This document shows, one piece after another, positions 45,783 to 54,599 of a DNA stretch of 64,000 nt. A model generated the notes under the pieces. It was not told the DNA's origin, ran no database searches, and saw only the letters and a program-made list of their open reading frames with translations. Made by a program: the position numbers and the translations under genes. This DNA is from Bacteroidota bacterium (GTDB lineage: Bacteria; Bacteroidota; Bacteroidia; Bacteroidales; Prolixibacteraceae): positions 24,967 through 88,966 of the forward strand of contig JAJRSD010000083.1 of assembly GCA_024278975.1 (NCBI GenBank), given 5' to 3'. The stretch's first letter is position 1, and the number at the start of each line of letters is the position of its first letter.

Positions 45783-46493
45783 ATGAAAACAATTAAAACA
45801 TTTTTTATTCTTTTTCTGATTGTGGCAACTGGAATAAATACATCATTTGCCGACAACAGCGATAAAACAGAATACAGAAAAGTAAAAGACTTTAACGCAA
45901 TAAAAGTTTCTGCCGGAATTGATCTGTATATTACAATTGGCGAAACTGAGGAGGTAAAAATTGTTGCCGACGATGATATTATTGATGATGTAATTACGGA
46001 GGTAATAGATGGTACACTTCGGATTTATATGAAAGAGAAAAATTGGTTTGGCTGGAATAACAGGGGAAGCCGAAAGGCTTATGTTACAATAAAAGAGCTT
46101 GTTGCAATTAATGCATCGTCGGGTTCCGATGTTGTGTCGGAGAATACATTAAAAGGTGAAAGTTTAAAAGTAAAAGCCAGCAGTGGCAGCGATGTAGAAA
46201 TCGATGTTTTTTATAAAAACTTTTCGCTTGATACAAGTAGTGGATCCGATGCCACAATTAGTGGTAAAGTAAAAACTTTCGAAGCCAAAGCAAGTAGTGG
46301 AAGCGATATAAAAGCACGGAATCTGCAATCGGTAATTTGTAAAGTTAACGCCAGCAGTGGTTCCGATATAACAGTTTCTGTTTCGAATGAGTTGTATGCA
46401 AAAGCCAGTAGTGGAGCCGATATTCGATATTATGGAAACCCTGATATACGCGATATAAGCGAATCGAGCGGCGGAGATGTAACACAGAAATAG
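45783..46493 (+). CDS. DUF2807 (head GIN domain) exported protein, paralogue of the preceding gene
   Basis: This 236-residue protein has a cleavable signal (ILFLIVATGINTSFAD) instead of a lipobox. The start of the domain, YRKVKDFNAIKVSAGIDLYI, and the repeats ASSGSDVVSE, ASSGSDVEID, TSSGSDATIS, ASSGSDIKAR and ASSGSDITVS parallel the upstream gene, ending again in YYGNPDIRDISESSGGD. It is a tandem duplicate with different cell placement: soluble periplasmic rather than lipid-anchored. Confidence 0.9.
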   Translation: MKTIKTFFILFLIVATGINTSFADNSDKTEYRKVKDFNAIKVSAGIDLYITIGETEEVKIVADDDIIDDVITEVIDGTLRIYMKEKNWFGWNNRGSRKAYVTIKELVAINASSGSDVVSENTLKGESLKVKASSGSDVEIDVFYKNFSLDTSSGSDATISGKVKTFEAKASSGSDIKARNLQSVICKVNASSGSDITVSVSNELYAKASSGADIRYYGNPDIRDISESSGGDVTQK

Positions 46494-46633
46494 TCAGAAA
46501 AGTTTATTCTATTGAAAGACGGATTATTCCGCTCGGGGGATGAATTGTTTTCATTTTTTATGGATAATTTTTGAATGTTAACAGGAGATTCGATACATCA
46601 TATTCATATCAGGTTTTATCAACCCCCATATTT

Positions 46634-48094
46634 CTAATCACCAATAATTTTAATCAATTTTCCTTTTTGAACTATGTCGGAGAGTTCCATGTAATTTAGT
46701 AACGCAAGTTCGTTTGTCTGGCTTTGCGGAACTCTGAAATATTTAAAAGCATCGGCCAAAGTGCCGGAGCGCTGAACTGACTTGACTTTTATTCTTTTAG
46801 GTCTGACATTTAATTTCGACGGTTCGGTTAAGCTGTCGAAATTTGCCATTGTAGATTCAAAAATTCTGAAATATGAATTAAAACTCATCTCATCTGAAAC
46901 ACCATGAAATACATAAATCCCTTCGTCTTTTTGAATAATATATGATAGCACTTTTATTGTTTGTTGCTGACCAGTTTGTTGATCTTGCGAAACTTGCTGA
47001 GATACTGCAACAATAGCCGGTGCACCATTTACTATCGTCCGTTTACTATCGAGAACGGTTAATCCCAATGCATCTAACGCTTCCTGTCCGGCTTTTTCAA
47101 GAGTTTTTTGTGGAGTCATAAAAAATACCATCATCGCTTTTCCATCCTCCGGAGTCATTTGAACCTGCATGGGTGAGTTTACTAATTTCCAACCGGGAGG
47201 AATTGGGTATTTAAATTTCATTTCAGGATGATAAAACATATTTGCTTCAACAAAACCCTGACGCGGATCTTCTCCGTAAACCAACCCATCAATCATGTGT
47301 AAATAGCTGTTTTCGTTTACTTTCCAATTCGAATAATTCAAACTGTCCTGCCACTCTTTTGCTTTTCTGTTTACCGCGTTGTACCTGTCGCCCGGATCGG
47401 GGTGAGTTGACATAAAAGTTGGTACACCCGCATGACTGCTTGCCATCTGCATTTTATTCAGCACATTAAAAAAGTTTGCCATCTGATGTGCATCGTAGTG
47501 TATTTTAGATGAATATTCAACTCCCAGCCGGTCTGCTTCGCGTTCGTTATCGCGACTAAATTTTAAAAACAGAAGTTGCATTCCCTGCATAGCATAATCC
47601 GCAAACTGGCGAAATTCTTCCGAAGCAATCATTCCACCAACTAATAAAAGTTGCCCCAACTGCTGTTTGCTTTGTTGGCTCGCTGTGTGCCGCGCGGTAA
47701 TATGTCCCATTTCGTGACCGAGTACTCCAATCAATTCTGCCTCGTTATTAAATTGCGCCAAAATTCCACGAGTTAAATATATGTAACCGCCGGGTACTGC
47801 AAATGCATTTATCACAGGCGAGTCTAATATTTTAAAATGATACTCGAGATTTGGGCGATGAGAAATCTTACCCATTTCAGCACCTTTGGTAGTTATAAAA
47901 TCTAAAAGTTTCGGCTGGTCGTAAACTCCAAAAGTGGAAACAACAGACGGATCGTACTGTGCTCCCAAGGCTATTTCCTGTGCTTCTGACATTAGCATAA
48001 ATTGCTTTTTACCGGTTACCGGATTTATTGCACACGACGGAATTAATGATAATATTATAACAAATAGCAGTAGTTTATTTATATTTATTTTCAT
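46634..48094 (-). CDS. M48-family metalloprotease lipoprotein with C-terminal LysM-like tail
   Basis: This 486-residue protein has a lipoprotein signal (VIILSLIPSC; Cys21). The zinc motif HEMGH lies at 127-131, with the third ligand in NEREADRLGVEY, and FMSTHPDPGDR further on is also typical of the M48 (BepA-like) type. The C-terminal region has a GTLADAFKYFRVPQS stretch resembling a degenerate LysM-type repeat seen in Bacteroidota members. It probably acts in periplasmic quality control of outer-membrane proteins. It diverges from the M28 gene, sharing a 103-base promoter region. Confidence 0.93.
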   Translation of the reverse strand: MKININKLLLFVIILSLIPSCAINPVTGKKQFMLMSEAQEIALGAQYDPSVVSTFGVYDQPKLLDFITTKGAEMGKISHRPNLEYHFKILDSPVINAFAVPGGYIYLTRGILAQFNNEAELIGVLGHEMGHITARHTASQQSKQQLGQLLLVGGMIASEEFRQFADYAMQGMQLLFLKFSRDNEREADRLGVEYSSKIHYDAHQMANFFNVLNKMQMASSHAGVPTFMSTHPDPGDRYNAVNRKAKEWQDSLNYSNWKVNENSYLHMIDGLVYGEDPRQGFVEANMFYHPEMKFKYPIPPGWKLVNSPMQVQMTPEDGKAMMVFFMTPQKTLEKAGQEALDALGLTVLDSKRTIVNGAPAIVAVSQQVSQDQQTGQQQTIKVLSYIIQKDEGIYVFHGVSDEMSFNSYFRIFESTMANFDSLTEPSKLNVRPKRIKVKSVQRSGTLADAFKYFRVPQSQTNELALLNYMELSDIVQKGKLIKIIGD

Positions 48095-48114
48095 TATAAT
48101 TAAATGTTAAAATG

Positions 48115-48122
48115 TAAATTTG
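48115..48122 (+). promoter_or_regulatory. -7 promoter element for the M28 peptidase gene
   Basis: TAAATTTG fits TAnnTTTG, 75 bases before the ATG at 48198. Confidence 0.4.
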
Positions 48123-48197
48123 CACGAATGTTCTTAATTATTACTCTCTTAAAATAATAATTTAATAAATATCGTAATTATTTTTATTCTATTTAAT

Positions 48198-49739
48198 ATG
48201 TTGTTAAAAAAAATATCATTCACAGCACTCTTCTTGTTTGCATTTAATAGTTTCTCCTTCTCACAAAATCAGGCTCTTTCTAAAATCGATAAAAATGATA
48301 TGAAACGTCATTTAACTTTTTTATCATCAGACAGTTTGCAGGGTAGGAAGTTGGGGACAGAGGTTCCGGGGTTGGATATTGCAGCTGACTATATTAGAGC
48401 AAATGCCAAGAGTAACGGGCTTAACCCGGGTGTCGAAAATTATTTCCAAAAGGTTAGTTTGGTTTCGGTAAAACCCAACGAAAATAATTTTATTGAGGTG
48501 ATTGATAATAGAGGGACAGTTCGTTTATGGTCGGAGAAATTGATTAGTTATGGAAAATCGTCCGGAGAAATTGAGATGCAAAATGAAGGCATTATATTGT
48601 TGGGATTTGCAACCGAAGATTCGATAACAACTGATGTTGAAGGGAAAGTGGTGGTGGTTTCGCAAAGTACGCCGGAGTTGTTTTTAGAAAAAGAGACGGG
48701 TTGGAGTAGTCGTTTGGAAAGACCAAAAATAGAGAAGATTACGAAGAAGAATCCAAAGGCAATTATATTTGTTCTCAACCCAAACATAAAAGCAAGAAAT
48801 TCTTTTTCGATGTTAGACCGTTGGCTGAACCGCGAGCGTTATTCATTAAAATCACCGGCTAAAAATAATCCGCCAGTATTAATTGTTATGCCCGAGGTTG
48901 CCGATGCTCTTTTAGGAGGAGATGGAAAATATAATAAATATTTAACAGGGGTTGCAAAAGGGAAAAAGAAGATTGTTTCTGTAAAAAAGAGAAAAGTAAA
49001 TTTGAAGTTTGGGTCAAATTCAGAGCCGGTTGAAGCAAAAAATATTATTGGTGTGGTTGAAGGCAGCGACCCCGTTTTAAAAAATGAATACGTTATTTTT
49101 ATGGCTCATTACGATCATCTTGGAGTTGGAAAAGATGGCGATGTTTATAATGGTGCCGACGATAACGGTTCAGGAACTGTTACACTTTTAGAAGTTGCGG
49201 AGGCATTTACAAGCCTGGAACAGAAACCAAAACGGAGCATAGTTTTTTTGTGGGTAACATGCGAAGAGATTGGAATGTTTGGATCTAATTATTATACCGA
49301 CAACCCTGTTTTTCCTCTCGAAAAAACTGTGGCCTGTATCAATATCGATATGGACGGGCGGGTTTACGAACCGCGCGATTCGGTATGGAATAAATCGCCA
49401 AAAAAGGTGAAAGATTTTGATGGATTATTTACACTTTGCAACAATGTTTGGCCAGAGATAGAAGAGATTAGCAATTCGAATTGTGAAAAGCTTGGATTGA
49501 TTCCCGACTGTTCGTTGCCATCAAAATTTTTACGAAGCAGCGACCATTATCACTTTCATAAAAATGGAATTCCGATAATAAATTATGCCACCGGTTATCA
49601 TGCCGATTACCATAAAGTTGGCGATGAGGTTTCGAAAATTAGTTTTGAAAAAATGAAGCGGGTTGCCGACCTCTGTTTTTTGGTGGGATACGAAATTGCA
49701 AATCGTGATGAAATCGAGTTTGACAGAGAAGAAAATTAA
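48198..49739 (+). CDS. M28-family metallopeptidase (aminopeptidase-like), exported
   Basis: This 513-residue protein has a signal peptide (FTALFLFAFNSFSFSQ), then a protease-associated-type insert and the M28 core. Metal ligands are visible in FMAHYDHLGVG (His, Asp), YNGADDNGSGT (Asp), CEEIGMFGS (Glu), NIDMDGR (Asp) and TGYHADYHK (His). This set fits a two-zinc aminopeptidase. A bidirectional terminator separates it from the convergent oxidoreductase gene. Confidence 0.92.
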   Translation: MLLKKISFTALFLFAFNSFSFSQNQALSKIDKNDMKRHLTFLSSDSLQGRKLGTEVPGLDIAADYIRANAKSNGLNPGVENYFQKVSLVSVKPNENNFIEVIDNRGTVRLWSEKLISYGKSSGEIEMQNEGIILLGFATEDSITTDVEGKVVVVSQSTPELFLEKETGWSSRLERPKIEKITKKNPKAIIFVLNPNIKARNSFSMLDRWLNRERYSLKSPAKNNPPVLIVMPEVADALLGGDGKYNKYLTGVAKGKKKIVSVKKRKVNLKFGSNSEPVEAKNIIGVVEGSDPVLKNEYVIFMAHYDHLGVGKDGDVYNGADDNGSGTVTLLEVAEAFTSLEQKPKRSIVFLWVTCEEIGMFGSNYYTDNPVFPLEKTVACINIDMDGRVYEPRDSVWNKSPKKVKDFDGLFTLCNNVWPEIEEISNSNCEKLGLIPDCSLPSKFLRSSDHYHFHKNGIPIINYATGYHADYHKVGDEVSKISFEKMKRVADLCFLVGYEIANRDEIEFDREEN

Positions 49740-49759
49740 TAGTGACTATTCATTTCATA

Positions 49760-49790
49760 AAAAAAAGCTGTCCAATCCGGACAGCTTTCT
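49760..49790. terminator. Bidirectional Rho-independent terminator
   Basis: AAAGCTGTCC (49764-49773), loop AATCC, then GGACAGCTTT (49779-49788). A-rich and T-rich flanks lie on the two sides, between convergent genes. Confidence 0.9.
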
Positions 49791-49822
49791 CAATAATCAT
49801 ATCTAAAAGTTTTAATATTTTT

Positions 49823-51232
49823 TTATTTCATAGCAACTTTCATCGCCTCGGTAGTAGTGTAATATTTAACAATCATATTTGGTACTTCCCATTCTGGTAA
49901 ACGTCCCCATTTCAGATAGCGCAAATATTTTGCAGTAACCTGCCCAAAATGTGCTTCGTGACCAACTTTGTATTTGGCCGGGATTTCAACTTTCCACAAT
50001 TTATCGCTCAACTTTACAAGTTTAATTCCGGGATACATAACCGCGAGATCCTGATTAATTGCTTTTCCCAAACCTCCGGCAAAAGATTCCAGACCTTCAT
50101 TTATAACTGCTTCAACATAAAGAGTTGGTTTGAAATTTTCTTCGGCACCTTGCTTAATAATAATGTTGCACATTGTACCTCGCATAATAGAATAGTGTGT
50201 GTCGGCAGTTCCTTCGGGTGCCTGATAATTCCAGATTACCGATGCTTTTGCATGAATACCTTTTAATTTATAGTTGATTTCGCCGTTACTGTAAACTTTT
50301 AAAACTCCGTCTTTAACATCTTTTTTCAGATATTCAGGAAACTCATTCAATCCCGTAACTTTTTTAAACATCTCGGGAGTCAGGTCTGTTGTCCAGCGTT
50401 TTGCAGATACAATTTCAACATCCGATTTTGCAAGAGTAACTTCAGGAAAAGCTTCCCACTGAATTAAATCGACCAAATGAGTTGTAACATCAACAATTCC
50501 TTCGCCTTGCTGCGCCACATCGAAAAACCATGCCGGACGAATTAACGGGCTGCCCGAAACATATTTAAAAAAGTGGTGCACACTCTCTTTTGTAATTGCA
50601 GGCTCTTCCTCGATTCCGGTTTGCAGTGTCCCAAAAACCTCAGGTATTTTCGATAGTTCGCGCTGAAGTATTGTAGTAACTTCATGCCGCTCGGTCATTA
50701 TATCGTAAAGTAAAACACCTTTTTCTTTAGCAGTTTTAAATGCCTGCTCCAGTTTTGGAAATTCATCGGGATTTATAACCATTGGTTTATCGGCAAGAAC
50801 ATTAATTCCGGCTTCGATGGTTTTTGCAATAAATTCAGTTTTTTTTGCATTGTTACCCGATGTAACCATTAAATTGCCCGGTTTTTCTGCAATCATTTTT
50901 TCGAAGAAATCGTCTCCTCTATAAACTTTCTCTTCCCACGATGTTGGGTTTTCGGCACGGGTATTAAATCCGTTAATTCGTTTTAAGTGACCTTCCACAT
51001 CCGGACCTGCCGGTGCAAAAACGTAAACAACCGGGTCAACCTGGTCGTACATCGATTTTTGTACAAGTGCAGCGTGGAAATGACCCGGGTCGAGAGTCAT
51101 AATTTTAACTTCGCCTTTAGCTCCTGTAAACATACTTTTCTCTTTTTCGGTTTGATTTGATTTTTGACTTCCGCCCGTGCAAGCTGTAAATAGTATCGCA
51201 AAAACGAGAGCCACAAAAGATAATTTTTTCAT
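49823..51232 (-). CDS. Gfo/Idh/MocA-type oxidoreductase lipoprotein
   Basis: This 469-residue protein has a lipoprotein signal (LVFAILFTACTGG). The Rossmann region is unusual for the family: VKIMTLDPGHFHAALVQKS replaces the usual GxGxxG start, then MVTSGNNAKKTEFI, ADKPMVINPDEF with the conserved lysine, and QGEGIVDVTTHLVDLIQW. It ends in a putative oxidoreductase C-terminal domain. It is membrane-anchored rather than Tat-exported, so it differs from the two other oxidoreductases of the window. NAD binding in the periplasm is uncertain. Confidence 0.85.
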   Translation of the reverse strand: MKKLSFVALVFAILFTACTGGSQKSNQTEKEKSMFTGAKGEVKIMTLDPGHFHAALVQKSMYDQVDPVVYVFAPAGPDVEGHLKRINGFNTRAENPTSWEEKVYRGDDFFEKMIAEKPGNLMVTSGNNAKKTEFIAKTIEAGINVLADKPMVINPDEFPKLEQAFKTAKEKGVLLYDIMTERHEVTTILQRELSKIPEVFGTLQTGIEEEPAITKESVHHFFKYVSGSPLIRPAWFFDVAQQGEGIVDVTTHLVDLIQWEAFPEVTLAKSDVEIVSAKRWTTDLTPEMFKKVTGLNEFPEYLKKDVKDGVLKVYSNGEINYKLKGIHAKASVIWNYQAPEGTADTHYSIMRGTMCNIIIKQGAEENFKPTLYVEAVINEGLESFAGGLGKAINQDLAVMYPGIKLVKLSDKLWKVEIPAKYKVGHEAHFGQVTAKYLRYLKWGRLPEWEVPNMIVKYYTTTEAMKVAMK

Positions 51233-51265
51233 TATTAATTGATTTTTGGTTTTTAATTATGAGTA

Positions 51266-51273
51266 CAAATTTA
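51266..51273 (-). promoter_or_regulatory. -7 promoter element for the oxidoreductase lipoprotein gene
   Basis: The minus strand reads TAAATTTG (TAnnTTTG), 33 bases from the ATG at 51232. Confidence 0.4.
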
Positions 51274-51276
51274 AGA

Positions 51277-51564
51277 TTAAAAATCAATTTGTGTTAAAAA
51301 TTTTCGTAATGATAAATGTTGTATTCCCCGATATGATGTACCTGTAATTTCATCAAGCGTAATTACGTATTTTGGGTAGTTATCTTTCACGGCAAGCAAA
51401 CTCCCAAATTCTCGTTCCATTGTTTTTCGTCCTTCTATACGGAGAGCAATCTGAATATATCTCTTCTCTCCATTCTTTTTGGCAATAAAAACTTTTATAA
51501 GGTCTTTTCTATAAAATGGCCTTATTATTTTCAGATATAACTCTCTTTGTATAACACTATTCAT
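51277..51564 (-). pseudogene. C-terminal remnant of a DUF4143/AAA-type ATPase
   Basis: This 95-codon frame reads ELYLKIIRPFYRKDLIKVF, KKNGEKRYIQIALRIEG, TMEREFGSLLAVKDNYPKYV and GIQHLSLRKFL. That is the nuclease-like C-terminus of AAA ATPases with DUF4143, normally about 400 residues. The ATPase domain and the usual EVDFV-type acidic motif are missing, so it is a fragment. The 151 bases upstream are non-coding. These ATPases are often mobile accessory genes in anaerobes. Confidence 0.7.
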
Positions 51565-51715
51565 AGAGGCTGTTATTTATAATTAAAGGTTTAGCAGATA
51601 TCGTTAAAAATATTGCTTATCCACAACAGATTTAATAAAAGATTAAATTGTATAATATCTACACAACAAAATTTAGTACTGAACAGAAATGATTAGAACA
51701 GATTATTCCATAAAA

Positions 51716-53328
51716 CTAGTGGACTCTGGCATAATTTATTCCGGTAAGAAAGTGGATATCGCGGTTAAAAGTGGATAAATCGTTTTTGTTGAATTGGTCG
51801 AAATTATTGTACCCACAAGCGCGTGCAACAACTTTCATTAAATCGTTTGTTGCCAGTAAAAAATTACTCAACTGTTTTGCCGAACTTTGAATAATTAACC
51901 TCTGCCGCAAATCCTCTTTTTGTGTGGCTACACCCACCGGACAACTGTTTGTGTTGCAGGCGCGCATTGCAATGCAACCAACTGCCTGCAATGCCGAATT
52001 GGAAATTGCAACTGCATCGGCACCCAACATCAGTGCTTTTGCAAAATCGTCGGCGATACGTAAACCTCCCGTAATTATCAGAGTAATATTATCTGCATTT
52101 CGTTTGTCCAAATGTTTACGTGCGCGAGCCAATGCCGGAATTGTGGGAACATTAATATTGTCACGTAAAATAGTTGGTGCTGCACCAGTTCCGCCGCCTC
52201 TTCCATCAAGAATTATATAATCTGCCCCGGCTTCCAAGGCAAAATCAATATCTTTTTCGATATGACTTGCGGCAATTTTAAACCCGATTGGAATACCGCC
52301 GGTTTTTTGTCGCACTTCGTTGGCAAAGCTGGCAAAATCGGATACCGTTTTTAAATCGGAAAAGCAGCGGGAGAGATAGCATCTTGTCCTTCTTTCAAAC
52401 CACGAACTTCGGCAATCTCTTTTGTAACCTTATTCCCGGGGAGGTGTCCGCCGGTTCCGGTTTTTGCTCCCTGTCCGCCTTTAAAATGAAAAGCCTGTGC
52501 TTTTTGCACTTTCTCCCACGAAAAACCAAACATACCCGATGCCAGTTCATAAAAATATTTCGAATTGTTTTCCTGTTCTTGTGGCAACATTCCACCTTCT
52601 CCGCTGGCAATTCCGGTACCTGACATTTCTGCCCCTTTTGCCAGAGCAATTTTAGTTTCCTGCGACAATGCCCCAAAACTCATATCGGAAATAAAAATTG
52701 GAATATCGATAACCAATGGTTTTTTTGCATTCTTACCAATCACAACTTGTGACTTAACCTCCTCATTATCTAACAAAGGTCGCCTGAATAATTGAGCAGG
52801 TAAAAACTGAATGTCTTCCCATTTTGGAAGTGTGTTTCTATCGACTCCCATTGCGGCAGTTGGACCGTGACCAACTTTTTTCAAGCCATGTTTTGCCAGT
52901 TTTCTGATGTATCCGTTATAAGGCTCTGCACTTTCGGGATGCGTGTCCTGATAACTTCCCAAATATTCGTTGTGGTTAAATGGTTGTGGATTTTTCTCCA
53001 GATAATTGTCGATTTCCGATTCATCAACCCAAACAAAGTCATCTTTAATTTCGGAGGTAAATTTATAAAGTACCTCTTTATTATTATATTCCGAAACTCC
53101 TGTTTCATATTTGTAATCCCAGCCATGCAACCCGCAAATTATGTTATGCCCTTCAATGTGTCCGTCGGCCATTAACGCGCCACGGTGCAGACAACGCCCA
53201 TATAAAACTGAAATTTTATTGTCGTAGCGAATAACAACTAAATCTAAATCTAAATCTTTAACTCGTGCATGAGTAGGTTTCCTATCTTCGATGGAGGAGT
53301 ATTTAATAAGATTTATGGGTTTTTGCAT
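51716..53328 (-). pseudogene. Rieske-domain glutamate-synthase-like protein, split by a 1-base frameshift
   Basis: The first frame (53328 to 52351) has an N-terminal Rieske domain (CLH at 46-48 and CGLH at 65-68) and then the FMN-binding glutamate synthase domain: PIFISDMSFGALSQET, GEGGMLPQEQE, GGQGAKTGTGGHLPG, ending ISPAAFPI. The second frame resumes at 52357 with DLKTVSDFASFANEVRQKTG, GADYIILDGRGGGTGAAPT, ITGGLRIADDFAKAL and the 3Fe-4S cysteines of CIAMRACNTNSCPVGVATQ. The join AFP/DL is normal for the family, so one base was lost near 52356-52358. It overlaps the upstream gene by one base. A sequencing error is possible. Confidence 0.88.
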
Positions 53329-54191
53329 TATCTGTTTCTTTTAAGAATCTGCATTAATTGTTCAATTCCGCTATTGTAGAACTGTTTTACCTGAAGATAT
53401 TGATTTTCTACGGAAGTTCCATCAATAATTTCGCTGTGTGTTAAAACGGCACCATTCCAATCTGGTGTTAACCAATTTCCAATTTTCAACGGCGCAAAAT
53501 TTGAGATGTTTTTCACCTCTTTTTCTGACCAAAAACTAATATAAAAATATGGTTCGTTTACCATTTCGTCCGGAATTGCCCAACCCAGCCCAATGGTTTG
53601 AGTAACTTTCCCTTCGGCGTTTTTACCCGCTGTAAAAAAAGTACCTGTGTCAAAATGATGTGGCCAAATTCGTACTGGAATTGCATCGCTGAAATAGGCA
53701 ATTAACTCATTTATAATTATTTCTGCATTATTACGGAGAATTGAATTCTGTACAAATGCTGTATTATTTGTGGTTAAAAATTTACTGTCTGACAACCATT
53801 GAGTTGGGAGTTTGTAAGGCTGCTCGGTTTTTATTTTTGAAATATCAACTCCTTCAATAATTAAAACTTGTTTGAGTTCACCAAAAACCTGCTCGAAGGT
53901 TTTATTATTTAGTTGAATAGTTTTTAGAGTTGAACCATTTGATTGCAAAATCACAATTTCCATAGTTGAAAGTTGAAGACCAATTTGCAACCCATTTTTC
54001 AATTTATTGCCCAACAGCATCTCCTTGTCAGAAATAAATTGCATGTTAATGTTACTGGAGTCTGGTTTTTTAGGTACAATATATCTGCCCACCAGTGCTA
54101 TAAATTGTGCTGCAAGATGTTGCTGTCCCAGAGCATTTCTCGTGTTTTTATCAAACTCAAAAAGAGATGGTTTCCATAAAGTGTTTTGCAT
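53328..54191 (-). CDS. Hypothetical protein with IWPHHFDTG motif (DUF5996-like)
   Basis: This 287-residue soluble protein has no signal or membrane segment. Its most notable segment is AIPVRIWPHHFDTGTFF, followed by GLGWAIPDEMVNEPYFYISFW. The pattern recalls DUF5996-type proteins, where a PHHFD motif is conserved; this is a tentative match. It shares one base with the start of the glutamate-synthase-like gene and lies 36 bases after the DUF427 gene, so all three probably form one operon. Function is unknown. Confidence 0.65.
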   Translation of the reverse strand: MQNTLWKPSLFEFDKNTRNALGQQHLAAQFIALVGRYIVPKKPDSSNINMQFISDKEMLLGNKLKNGLQIGLQLSTMEIVILQSNGSTLKTIQLNNKTFEQVFGELKQVLIIEGVDISKIKTEQPYKLPTQWLSDSKFLTTNNTAFVQNSILRNNAEIIINELIAYFSDAIPVRIWPHHFDTGTFFTAGKNAEGKVTQTIGLGWAIPDEMVNEPYFYISFWSEKEVKNISNFAPLKIGNWLTPDWNGAVLTHSEIIDGTSVENQYLQVKQFYNSGIEQLMQILKRNR

Positions 54192-54227
54192 TTTTATCTT
54201 TTTAGTAAAAGTAAAATATTTTTGGTA

Positions 54228-54509
54228 CTATTTCGATACCTGAACTCCACGCCAAAAAGCAATATGGTTTTTAATGTTTTTTGCCAGATTCGATGGAGTG
54301 GAGTAGTACCAGGCGGCATTGCTATTTGTTTTTCCTTCAACTATTACATCGTAATAAGACGCTGTGCCTTTCCATGGACAGACTGTGTGCGTTTCGTTTT
54401 CGGTTAAATATTCTTTGTTAACCGACTCTACTGGGAAATACTGGTTTCCCTCAATATTTATTGTTTTGCTACTTTCTGCAATAACTTTTCCGTTCCAAAT
54501 TGCTCTCAT
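54228..54509 (-). CDS. DUF427 domain-containing protein
   Basis: This 93-residue protein shows the DUF427 pattern: MRAIWNGKVIAES at the start, YFPVESVNKEYL, THTVCPWKGTASYYDVIV with the CPWKG motif, and AWYYSTPSNLAKNIKNHIAF. It is small, cytosolic and of unknown function. It is the first gene of the group leading to the Rieske-GltS pseudogene. Confidence 0.93.
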   Translation of the reverse strand: MRAIWNGKVIAESSKTINIEGNQYFPVESVNKEYLTENETHTVCPWKGTASYYDVIVEGKTNSNAAWYYSTPSNLAKNIKNHIAFWRGVQVSK

Positions 54510-54599
54510 AATTATATTGTTTTTTTAAGAGAGTCGGATAGAGTGAAGAAACCTGACAATTTTGGAGAATCCTTAAAAGATAACAGGGAGTGGTTTCAA

